A stretch of 64,000 nucleotides of DNA from CBDCEG01 sp965215775. Lineage in GTDB: Bacteria; Pseudomonadota; Gammaproteobacteria; Cardiobacteriales; Ostreibacteriaceae. The position numbers and the translations under genes were made by a program. The number at the start of each line of letters is the position of its first letter. The first letter of the stretch is position 1. Below, one piece after another: positions 56,968 to 64,000 of the stretch. The notes under the pieces were generated by a model. That model was not told the origin of the DNA. It ran no database searches and was given only the letters and a program-made list of their open reading frames with translations. The stretch is from contig CBDCEG010000027.1 of NCBI GenBank assembly GCA_965215775.1, forward strand, positions 118,258 to 182,257, in the 5' to 3' direction.

Positions 56968-58930
56968 TAAATTCTCAACAAACTATAAAGAGCATCAGAG
57001 GCAAGCTAAAAAGAACAAAAATAGACTTACCTCGCTCTTTATATTTGCAATAATTGGAACATTATTTTGCTATAGCTTAATAGTGTTTGTAACACATTAT
57101 TATTTTAATCAAGGCTTTTCACAAAAAGGTATAAATGCAATTGTAAATCCAGCTGGTGATATGATTGTTAGTAATTACTCAGAAGCATTTCCTTTTTGGC
57201 AAATAAATAGCTTAACAATTTCTCTATTAGCGGTAAATATCATTGCTTTATCGGTAATATTGATTGCTTATTGGCTGAAAAATAATCAGTTACAGAATCT
57301 AGGTGCTATTGGGGTTGCTAGAAATATGGGAGCAGAACTAATAGAAACAGATAATAAAAAATTTGATAGCAGAAGACTTCTAAATATTATTGAAGAGATG
57401 TCTATTGCCTCAGGAATTGATATGCCTGAGATATTAATCACTCCAGATGAAACAATCAATGCTTTTGTAACTGGCTACAAAGACTCAGGTTTTGCCATTA
57501 CAGTTAGCCAAGGTGCTATTGATTTCCTATCAAGAGATGAGTTGCAGTCAGTTATAGCTCATGAATTTGGGCATATCTTAAATAATGATGTTGAGTCAAA
57601 TATGCGTTTGTCTGCTATTTTGGCTGGTTTTTTTGCTATATTCCAATTCCAACAAAACTTATTTTTCAATGTTAGGGGAGGCTCTCGCGTTAGAGCAAGA
57701 ACAAGTAGTTCTAATCGTGGAAATGGAGCTGCAATATTTATATTTGCTGGAATTGCAATGCTTATTGTTAGTTATATTATGGTATTTTTCGGGAAAATTA
57801 TTCAAGCAGCAATATCAAGACAAAAAGAATTATTAGCAGATAGTTTTTCAGTTCAGTTTACAAGAACTTCAGCGCCTCTAGTAAATGCACTTAAAAAAGC
57901 AAAAGCATTACATAAATTTGGAAGTGTATTTCCTACAAAAATAGATGATAATTCTGCACATTTTTTATTAATTAATTATAAAAAATCAATGCGAACACAC
58001 CCTACGCTAAAGCAAAGGGTAGAAAAATATGGTGGAACTTTAAATCCAAATGAGTTAGAAAGTATTCATTATAAAATGAAACGAGAATTCGCTCAAAATA
58101 ATAAAGAAAAAAATACGGTTTCAAAACCTGATAATAATTTATTTGATAGTTTATTCTCTGAAAATTCTCTTATTCCGCTTTTATTAATAAAAGAAATATT
58201 GTTTAATAATAAACCAACTATTAAGCAAACGGATAATTTAGACGAAGTGAAGCTTAATATTTACGCAATGTTTGCCAATTTGGATAAGCTTAATTACAGT
58301 CAAATAAAAGATATAGTTAATAATAAAAATCTAACAGAAGATTCATTTAATAAATTAATTTCTAATATAAACTCAGTTGAAAATCCATCTTGGATTAGTA
58401 ATTTAAATTATTTTGCGGAAAAATTAAGTTTAGAGCCTAAAGAAGAAAAACTTAATATATTAAGAAAAGTAAATAAAATAATTAAAATAGATAAAGTTGT
58501 AAGTGCTAATGAAATAAGTTTTTTATTAGTTTTGCATAATGCAATTTCTAAATCAAATACTTCAAACCTTACAATTTCTGATATAGATAACCATTGTATT
58601 CTACTAATCCAAGTTTTTGTTTTCTTAGGAAACTTAGAAAATAAAGTAGAAATAAAATCATCTTTATCTTTTGATATTGCTATTAAAAGTTTATTTGGAC
58701 ACCAAGTTGCAATCTATGAGCCACCAAGACTAAATTGGGCAACAGAACTATACTTTTCTTTTATGGAAATTAAAAAACTAAATCAAATAAGTAAAAAAGG
58801 ACTATTAAAGACTGTTAATAATATATTTGAAAACACTGAAACTTTAAATGTTTACCAAGCAAATTTACTTTACGCAACAACAAAAATATTAACTAAAAAG
58901 GAAGAAGGGAATAATGACAAACAAACTTAA
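56960..58930 (+). CDS. M48-family membrane metalloprotease, HtpX-like, with long C-terminal extension
   Basis: A 656-residue zinc protease starting with TTG, overlapping lemA. The first ~120 residues hold two transmembrane helices; the peptidase M48 domain follows with VIAHEFGHILNNDVE (HEXXH), another pair of helices and ISRQKELLADSFSVQF (third zinc ligand Glu). The remaining ~270 residues (from about 385) are a soluble helical domain (LDEVKLNIYAMFANLDK..., LNWATELYFSFMEIKKLNQI) seen in the LemA-linked M48 proteins but with no assigned role. Such proteases remove damaged membrane proteins. The overlap with lemA suggests a functional pair. Confidence 0.88.
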   Translation: MTNKFSTNYKEHQRQAKKNKNRLTSLFIFAIIGTLFCYSLIVFVTHYYFNQGFSQKGINAIVNPAGDMIVSNYSEAFPFWQINSLTISLLAVNIIALSVILIAYWLKNNQLQNLGAIGVARNMGAELIETDNKKFDSRRLLNIIEEMSIASGIDMPEILITPDETINAFVTGYKDSGFAITVSQGAIDFLSRDELQSVIAHEFGHILNNDVESNMRLSAILAGFFAIFQFQQNLFFNVRGGSRVRARTSSSNRGNGAAIFIFAGIAMLIVSYIMVFFGKIIQAAISRQKELLADSFSVQFTRTSAPLVNALKKAKALHKFGSVFPTKIDDNSAHFLLINYKKSMRTHPTLKQRVEKYGGTLNPNELESIHYKMKREFAQNNKEKNTVSKPDNNLFDSLFSENSLIPLLLIKEILFNNKPTIKQTDNLDEVKLNIYAMFANLDKLNYSQIKDIVNNKNLTEDSFNKLISNINSVENPSWISNLNYFAEKLSLEPKEEKLNILRKVNKIIKIDKVVSANEISFLLVLHNAISKSNTSNLTISDIDNHCILLIQVFVFLGNLENKVEIKSSLSFDIAIKSLFGHQVAIYEPPRLNWATELYFSFMEIKKLNQISKKGLLKTVNNIFENTETLNVYQANLLYATTKILTKKEEGNNDKQT

Positions 58931-59792
58931 AAATCTTTTAGATAAAAAAACAATTCTTTTAGCCGATGGTGCAGTAGGAACTAACTTATTTGATGCAGGC
59001 TTAGAATCTGGTGATGCACCAGAGATTTGGAATATAGAACAAAAAGATAAAATAACAAAACTTCATCAATCATTTGTTGATGCTGGTGTAGATATTATTT
59101 TGACAAATAGCTTTGGGGCTAATTCTTGTCGTTTGAAACTTCACGATGCAGAAGATAAAGTTGAATTATTAAACCAAGCGGCTGCAAAAATTGCAAAAGA
59201 TGTTGTGATTAACTCAGGAAAAGAAATTATAGTTGCTGGATCTGTTGGACCAACTGGAGAAATGTTATTTCCTTTGGGGGTTCTTTTGGAAGAAGAAGCT
59301 ACAGAAGTATTTTATGAGCAAATGCAAGGTCTTAAAAAAGGTGGTGCTGATGTGATTTGGATAGAAACAATGTCTTGTTTAAATGAATTAAAGTCTGCAA
59401 TAACCGCGGCTAAAAAAGTTGGTTTACCTATTGTTACAACAATGAGCTTTGATACAAATAAGCATACAATGATGGGAATTGCACCTGCTGCTTTTACCGA
59501 AAAAGTAAAAGATGTTTATGCAGTTGGTTGTAACTGTGGAGTTGGTCCTGATGAAACTATTTTTGCAATCACGCAAATGAAAACTGATTTGGTTACAGTT
59601 TGTAAAGCTAATTGTGGCGTTCCAGAGTTTAAAGATGGTGAGATAAAATACTCAGCATCGGTTGATGATATGGGGCAGTATGCAAAACAAGCAATAGATG
59701 CTGGTGTTAAAATAATTGGTGGTTGTTGTGGTACAAAACCAGAGCATATTAAAAAAATGCGTGAAGTTATTGATAAAAACAAACCTGCATAA
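58914..59792 (+). CDS. bmt: Betaine-homocysteine S-methyltransferase-like protein
   Basis: A 292-residue zinc-dependent methyltransferase of the BHMT/MetH N-terminal family. It begins ILLADGAVGTNLFDAGLESG, has ILTNSFGANSCRL (substrate pocket), and the zinc cysteines in VGCNCGVGP and GGCCGTKPEHI. The compact bacterial betaine-homocysteine enzymes have this length. It would make methionine and dimethylglycine from glycine betaine and homocysteine. The gene overlaps the M48 protease end by 17 bases and precedes clpS, so it is in an operon without obvious metabolic partners. A general homocysteine methyltransferase is the alternative. Confidence 0.78.
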   Translation: MTNKLKNLLDKKTILLADGAVGTNLFDAGLESGDAPEIWNIEQKDKITKLHQSFVDAGVDIILTNSFGANSCRLKLHDAEDKVELLNQAAAKIAKDVVINSGKEIIVAGSVGPTGEMLFPLGVLLEEEATEVFYEQMQGLKKGGADVIWIETMSCLNELKSAITAAKKVGLPIVTTMSFDTNKHTMMGIAPAAFTEKVKDVYAVGCNCGVGPDETIFAITQMKTDLVTVCKANCGVPEFKDGEIKYSASVDDMGQYAKQAIDAGVKIIGGCCGTKPEHIKKMREVIDKNKPA

Positions 59793-59801
59793 AATAATAA
59801 G

Positions 59802-60098
59802 ATGCCAAATAAACAAGTTAAAACAGTTAAGAAACTTAAGCTTAAAAAACCAAAGCTTTATAGTGTTATTTTATTAAATGATGATTATACAACTATGGAT
59901 TTTGTTGTTTTTGTTCTTACAAGTATTTTTGCAAGAACTTCAGACCAAGCAGTTGAAGTTATGTTAGCAATTCACAATCACGGCAAAGGTATTGCAAATA
60001 GTTATCCTTATGAAATTGCAGTAGAAAAAATGAATGAAACCAAATCAGTTGCAAGAGAAAATGATTTTCCTTTGGACTGTATAATTGAAGAAAAATAA
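59802..60098 (+). CDS. clpS: ATP-dependent Clp protease adaptor ClpS
   Basis: A 98-residue adaptor that delivers N-degron substrates to ClpA. The conserved VILLNDDYTTMDFVVFVL (binding pocket with Asn-Asp, Met) and EVMLAIHNHGKGIAN (His) are present, then YPYEIAVEKM. It precedes clpA after three bases, the standard order. Confidence 0.97.
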   Translation: MPNKQVKTVKKLKLKKPKLYSVILLNDDYTTMDFVVFVLTSIFARTSDQAVEVMLAIHNHGKGIANSYPYEIAVEKMNETKSVARENDFPLDCIIEEK

Positions 60099-60101
60099 AC
60101 T

Positions 60102-62546
60102 ATGTTAGAAAAAAAACTAAAACAACTAATTGATAATGCTATTTTTAGAGCAGATAAAGATAATTATGAATATTTCACTTTGGAGCATTTACTTTTAGCT
60201 TTAATAATTGAAGACAAATTAATTATAGATATTTTTAAAAGTTTTAAAGTTGATTTAAGAAAACTAGAAAGATTACTAGATAAATATATAAGTGATAATA
60301 TTCCTCAAAATAAAAATGGTATAGCAATAACTAAATCAGTAGAAAATACTATTAATGATGCAATAAATCAAAGAGTTTCTTCTGGCAATAAAATAGCTTT
60401 GGCAAGCCATTTATTAATTGCTTTGATGGATAATAAAGCTAGCTTTGGAGTTTATTTATTAAAGGAATTTAAGGTTAATAAACTTGATTTAATGAGTTAT
60501 GTTTCTAAGCTTGATCGTGAAGAAAATAATAAAGGAAAGACAAATTCAAAGAAAGATGAAACAGATGATAAACGAGTTGAAATAAGAAGTAATCTAAATT
60601 TAGCTGATGCAATTATTGAAATAACTGATGGTAATATTAAAAGTATTAAAATTGATGGCGATGAAATAATTAATCCAAATGATGCTGGGAAATTATCTGA
60701 AAGTATTGATTTCACTAAGATATTTGGGATAAAAGGTGAGAGTGATTTTTTGGATTCACTTGAGGAAGAAGAGGAGGAAAGTGATGAAAAGTTAGAAGAT
60801 TTTTGTTTAAACCTAAATGAACTTGCTCAAAAAGGAAAGATAGACCCATTAATAGGCAGAGAAAAAGAAGTCGATCGTTTAATTCAAATACTTTGTCGCC
60901 GTAAAAAAAACAATCCTATTTTAGTTGGTGAAGCTGGTGTTGGAAAAACAGCAATTGCAGAAGGTTTGGCAAGAAAAATAGTTGAAAAACAAGTTCCTAA
61001 AATTCTAAAAGATACTATTATTTATTCACTTGATTTGGGTTCAGTTGTTGCTGGAACAAAATATCGTGGTGAATTTGAAGAAAGAATAAAAAATATAATT
61101 GCTGAGTTAATTGCAATGGATGATGTAATTATTTTTATTGATGAAATTCATAATATTTTTGGTGCAGGTTCTCCTGATGGAGTTTTAGATGCGGCTAATT
61201 TATTAAAGCCAGCTTTAGCTTCAGGCAATTTAAGGTGCATTGGTGCAACAACTTACAAAGAGTATAAAAACACTTTTGAGAAGAATTCTGCAGTTGCTAG
61301 AAGATTTCAAAAAGTAGATGTGAAAGCTACAAATAACGAAGAAAGTTATCAAATTTTACAAGGCTTAAAATCTAGTTTTGAAAAATTCCATAAAGTAAAA
61401 TACTCAGATGACTCTTTAAAACTAGCTGTAGAATTATCTGATAAATATATTCATGGTAGGTACTTGCCTGATAAAGCTATTGATTTAATTGATGAAGCTG
61501 GCTCAAAAGCAAAAATATCTTCAAAAAGAAAAATAAATGCAAAAGATATAGAAAATATTGTTGCAAAAATTGCAAAAATACCAAATAAAACAGTTTCAAA
61601 TAATGATAAGTTAGTATTAAAAAGCCTTGCTTTAAGTTTGAAAAAATTAATTTTTGGACAGGATGAAGCTATAAATGGATTAGTTGATGCAATTAAACTA
61701 TCTAGGGCTGGTTTAAAAGATTTAGAAAAACCAATCGGCTCTTTCCTATTTACAGGTCCAACTGGGGTTGGTAAAACTGAAGTTTGTAAGCAATTAGCTA
61801 AACAAATGGGAATAAAGTTTTTGCGATTTGATATGTCTGAATATATGGAGGCACATAGTGTTTCTAAGCTTATTGGCTCACCTCCTGGCTATGTTGGGTT
61901 TGACCAAGGAGGGCTTTTGACTGAGTCTGTTCATAACAATCCTTATTGTATTGTTCTTTTAGATGAAATAGAAAAAGCTCATTTTGATATATTTAATATA
62001 CTTTTACAAATAATGGATTATGGAAGCTTGACTGATAATAATGGAAAAACAGTTAATTTTAGTAATGTAATATTAGTTATGACAAGTAATGTTGGAGCTG
62101 ATAAATTAGAAAAAAGTAGTATTGGTTTTTCAAATTCAGAAGCAAATGAAGTAGATAATTCAGCTGAAGTTAAAAAAGTATTTTCTCCAGAATTTAGAAA
62201 TAGATTAACTGATATTATTGAGTTTTCTTACCTTTCAAATCAAAGTATTTTAGCAATTGCAGGCAAGTTACTTAGCGAACTTAGTATTCTTTTACAAGAA
62301 AAAAACATAACTTTATCAATAACAACAAAAGCAAAACAGCTATTAGTTAAGCAAGGTTATAACAAAAAACTAGGTGCAAGACCAATGCAAAGACTAATAA
62401 GCCGTAAAATAAAACAACCTATTGCTGAAAAACTATTATTTGGAAATATTAAAACTAATGCAAAACTAAGCATAGCTCTTAATGAAAAAGGTGATGATTT
62501 TGTTATTAAACTTGAAAAACTAAAGGTTAAAGATAAGGTTAAATAA
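60102..62546 (+). CDS. clpA: ATP-dependent Clp protease ATP-binding subunit ClpA
   Basis: An 814-residue unfoldase. The N domain (YFTLEHLLLALI, ASHLLIALMDN) has a longer than usual acidic linker (residues ~145-240, with SLEEEEEESDEKLED). The first AAA+ domain has GEAGVGKTAIAEGL and YRGEFEERIK; the second has GPTGVGKTEVCKQLA, LLDEIEKAHFDIFN and RNRLTDIIEF, followed by the D2 small domain. A tail typical of ClpA ends in KGDDFVIKLEKLK. E. coli ClpA is 758 residues. The partner clpP is not in the window. Confidence 0.95.
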   Translation: MLEKKLKQLIDNAIFRADKDNYEYFTLEHLLLALIIEDKLIIDIFKSFKVDLRKLERLLDKYISDNIPQNKNGIAITKSVENTINDAINQRVSSGNKIALASHLLIALMDNKASFGVYLLKEFKVNKLDLMSYVSKLDREENNKGKTNSKKDETDDKRVEIRSNLNLADAIIEITDGNIKSIKIDGDEIINPNDAGKLSESIDFTKIFGIKGESDFLDSLEEEEEESDEKLEDFCLNLNELAQKGKIDPLIGREKEVDRLIQILCRRKKNNPILVGEAGVGKTAIAEGLARKIVEKQVPKILKDTIIYSLDLGSVVAGTKYRGEFEERIKNIIAELIAMDDVIIFIDEIHNIFGAGSPDGVLDAANLLKPALASGNLRCIGATTYKEYKNTFEKNSAVARRFQKVDVKATNNEESYQILQGLKSSFEKFHKVKYSDDSLKLAVELSDKYIHGRYLPDKAIDLIDEAGSKAKISSKRKINAKDIENIVAKIAKIPNKTVSNNDKLVLKSLALSLKKLIFGQDEAINGLVDAIKLSRAGLKDLEKPIGSFLFTGPTGVGKTEVCKQLAKQMGIKFLRFDMSEYMEAHSVSKLIGSPPGYVGFDQGGLLTESVHNNPYCIVLLDEIEKAHFDIFNILLQIMDYGSLTDNNGKTVNFSNVILVMTSNVGADKLEKSSIGFSNSEANEVDNSAEVKKVFSPEFRNRLTDIIEFSYLSNQSILAIAGKLLSELSILLQEKNITLSITTKAKQLLVKQGYNKKLGARPMQRLISRKIKQPIAEKLLFGNIKTNAKLSIALNEKGDDFVIKLEKLKVKDKVK

Positions 62547-62575
62547 AAAAAGGTAATTACGAAAAAAAACAAAAT

Positions 62576-63274
62576 ATGATATTTAGAGTTTTAGGAGTGT
62601 TACTAATTATGCTAACACTTAGTTGTTCGGCAGTAAAAGAAATGCAACCTAATGATGTAATAAATTTCCTAGATAAAAACTTTGAAAAGCTATTCGAAAA
62701 GAGATTGATAAGCCAAAGGGAGGTATCTTATATTCTGAGGTTTCAGAAGTTGAAGATATTGAGTTTAGTAATAAAGGTATAAAATCAATTGAAGGAATTC
62801 AATATTTCAAATCCTTATATTTATTAGATTTGAGCAGTAATCAAATAGCAGATATTAGCCCACTTAAAGGCTTAACTAATTTAAAAGGTTTAATTCTTTA
62901 CAATAATGAAATAACAGATGTTTTCAGTCATTAAGAACTTAGTTAACTTACAGAATTTAAATGTTAGCAGTAATCAAATATTTGATATTTCAGTAATTCC
63001 AAACCTAAAAAAAATAATACAGTTAAGTTTAAATAGTAATAATATAACAGATTATTCTGCTATTTATTCATTGCCAAAGCTAAGTACTATATCATTTAAT
63101 AAAGGAGATTTGGTTGATGTGAAAAATTATTCTAAGCTTGAAAATATAGTTTTTTTAATATCTTGGGAAAACTCAAAAGGAGAAAGGGAAAGTCGAAAAA
63201 TCAAGTTAGATAAAATAAAACTTTTGGGTAAAGTAACTTTGGATGAAGAGTTTATAAATAAATATGCATATTAA
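62576..63274 (+). pseudogene. LRR lipoprotein, frameshifted twice as sequenced
   Basis: A lipoprotein signal (VLGVLLIMLTLSC, lipobox LTLSC) precedes an internalin-type cap (AIRKEIDKPKGG, EVSEVEDIEFSNKGIKSIEG) and four or five LRR units (LYLLDLSSNQIADISPLKG, LKGLILYNNEITDV, then LQNLNVSSNQIFDIS, IQLSLNSNNITDYSAI). These lie in three frames: a missing A in the run at 62685-62688 and an extra T in the run at 62921-62924 would join them into one 233-residue product. The shifts may be sequencing errors, since the following accB has two similar ones. If so, this is a normal gene of the same class as the 49276 LRR protein. Confidence 0.75.
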
Positions 63275-63334
63275 ATTATTCATTATTGTTACTAATTTAT
63301 TACCAAAATAATTCATTATTTAAAAGACAAAAAT

Positions 63335-63363
63335 TTGTCGCAAATTCAAAGCTGTGGTAGTAT
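63335..63363 (+). promoter_or_regulatory. Predicted sigma-70 promoter of accBC
   Basis: A -35-like TTGTCG and a -10-like TAGTAT are separated by exactly 17 bases, about 65 bases before the accB ATG. Four of six bases match the consensus at -35 and five of six at -10. No other good pair was found in this gap. Confidence 0.5.
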
Positions 63364-63427
63364 ATGTAGAATTAATTACAGTAAATCAACAGTAAATTAT
63401 TTTTAATATTACAGAGGTAAAAAACAA

Positions 63428-63888
63428 ATGAACATTAAAGAAATCAAAGAATTAGTTGAACTGCTAGATGGGACAGATATTGCAGAAATTAAAATTTCAA
63501 AAGGTGATGAGTCAATTAGAATTACAAAACCAACTTTATCCAAAGGAATGGGAAGCTTTGCACCAGTGCAACAAATGGCTCCACAAATAGTAAACTCACA
63601 ACCTCTAGCAGAAGCAACATCTAACCCTGTTGCTGCACAAACACTACTTCCTGCAAAATCAATTTTATCACCAATGGTTGGAACTTTTTATAGTGCTCCC
63701 AAACCCTGATTCTGATGCATTTGTAAAAGTTGGTCAAACTATAAAAAATAGGCGATCCTGTTTGTATTGTTGAAGCTATGAAAATGTTTAACAAAATAGA
63801 ATCTGATGTTGAAGGTGTAATTAAAGCAATTTTAATAAAAGATGGAGAGCCTGTTGAGTTTGATCAACCTCTATTTGAAATAGAATAA
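63428..63888 (+). pseudogene. accB: Biotin carboxyl carrier protein, apparently frameshifted twice
   Basis: The first frame encodes the helical N-terminus (MNIKEIKELVELLDGTDIAE, RITK) and the Pro/Ala linker. The biotinyl domain begins (KSILSPMVGTFYSAP), but then reads KP-stop. Removing one C at 63698-63700 continues as PNPDSDAFVKVGQTIK; removing one A at 63743-63748 continues as GDPVCIVEAMKMFNK, the biotinylation site, through to EIE-stop at 63888. The corrected protein is 152 residues, normal for AccB, and the gene is essential for fatty acid synthesis. The double shift in homopolymers is more likely an assembly error than a real mutation. accC follows. Confidence 0.85.
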
Positions 63889-63902
63889 ACGGGAGGACTA
63901 AT

Positions 63903-64000
63903 ATGTTAAAAAAAGTTCTCATTGCAAACCGTGGAGAAATAGCGCTTAGAGTTATGCGTGCTTGCCACGAACTAGATATTGCAACAGTTGCAGCCCATTC
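63903..64000 (+). CDS. accC: Biotin carboxylase subunit of acetyl-CoA carboxylase, partial
   Basis: The first 33 residues run to the right edge: MLKKVLIANRGEIALRVMRA, then HELDIATVAAHS. This is the invariant start of AccC, the enzyme that carboxylates the biotin on AccB. A strong ribosome site (GGGAGGA) precedes the ATG, 14 bases after the accB stop, so accB and accC form the usual operon. The ATP-grasp domain lies outside the window. Confidence 0.95.
   Translation, partial: MLKKVLIANRGEIALRVMRACHELDIATVAAH

Overview
The window is a very AT-rich, densely coded bacterial chromosome segment. The gene set points to a gammaproteobacterium: ZapD, the YcgN (UPF0260) and DUF3461 families, an rsx/rnf cluster, hisE-tatABC, EptA and WaaA/Lnt envelope genes, and an accB-accC operon. 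I cannot name the genus. Several accessory genes suggest life in contact with other bacteria or an animal host: a PAAR-tipped type VI secretion effector, a run of Tai4-like amidase-immunity genes, a PliI-like inhibitor of invertebrate-type lysozyme, and secreted leucine-rich-repeat proteins.

Layout. 1-6.9 kb: a partial LPS-kinase-like gene, guaA, a bolA-family gene, two unknown envelope genes, eptA, exoX and an ArsC/Spx-like gene. 6.9-19.5 kb is a housekeeping block: suhB, dacB, smpB, a DoeB-like deacylase, ctpA, a MoxR ATPase, phosphomannomutase, zapD, xseA, hemC, psd and rnhA. 19.5-23.2 kb is an accessory island: the PAAR effector and, downstream on the same strand, an unknown gene, two paralogous lipoproteins, a further lipoprotein and two coding remnants. 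23.3-28.5 kb returns to housekeeping (HAD phosphatase, murB, pilR-like regulator, recX, queA, glutaredoxin-like). 28.5-32.3 kb is a second island with four Tai4-like immunity copies (one split by an IS30 element, one cut at both ends and fused to an IS3 end, two in a tandem duplication) and two small membrane proteins. 32.4-39.7 kb holds waaA-lnt-corC, a split YeeE/YedE sulfur transporter, an unknown exported protein, the PliI-like lipoprotein and a TauE/UreH-like membrane protein. 39.8-43.7 kb is rsxCDGE without rsxA or rsxB beside it. 43.9-47.0 kb is a tripartite tricarboxylate transporter. 47.1-48.7 kb holds DUF3461, BI-1 and ycgN genes. 48.7-52.9 kb is a third accessory patch: small unknown genes, a 22-residue-repeat LRR protein, a truncated LRR gene, and an intact IS3-family element nested in a decayed copy of itself. 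53.2-62.5 kb is again housekeeping: tRNA-Leu, ompA-like, hisE, tatABC, tRNA-Ser, lemA with an M48 protease, a betaine-homocysteine methyltransferase, clpS and clpA. 62.6-64 kb holds an LRR lipoprotein, accB and the start of accC.

The most interesting signal is the pair of type VI-related islands. They combine immunity-like genes, duplicated modules, shared signal-peptide DNA, gene tails without heads, and insertion sequences whose target duplications can be read, so the order of events can partly be reconstructed. No core type VI apparatus gene and no Tae4 amidase is visible, so the Tai4-like array appears to be orphan immunity. Separately, four single-base homopolymer shifts lie within about 1.1 kb near the right end, two of them in the normally essential accB. 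That looks more like sequence error than biology.
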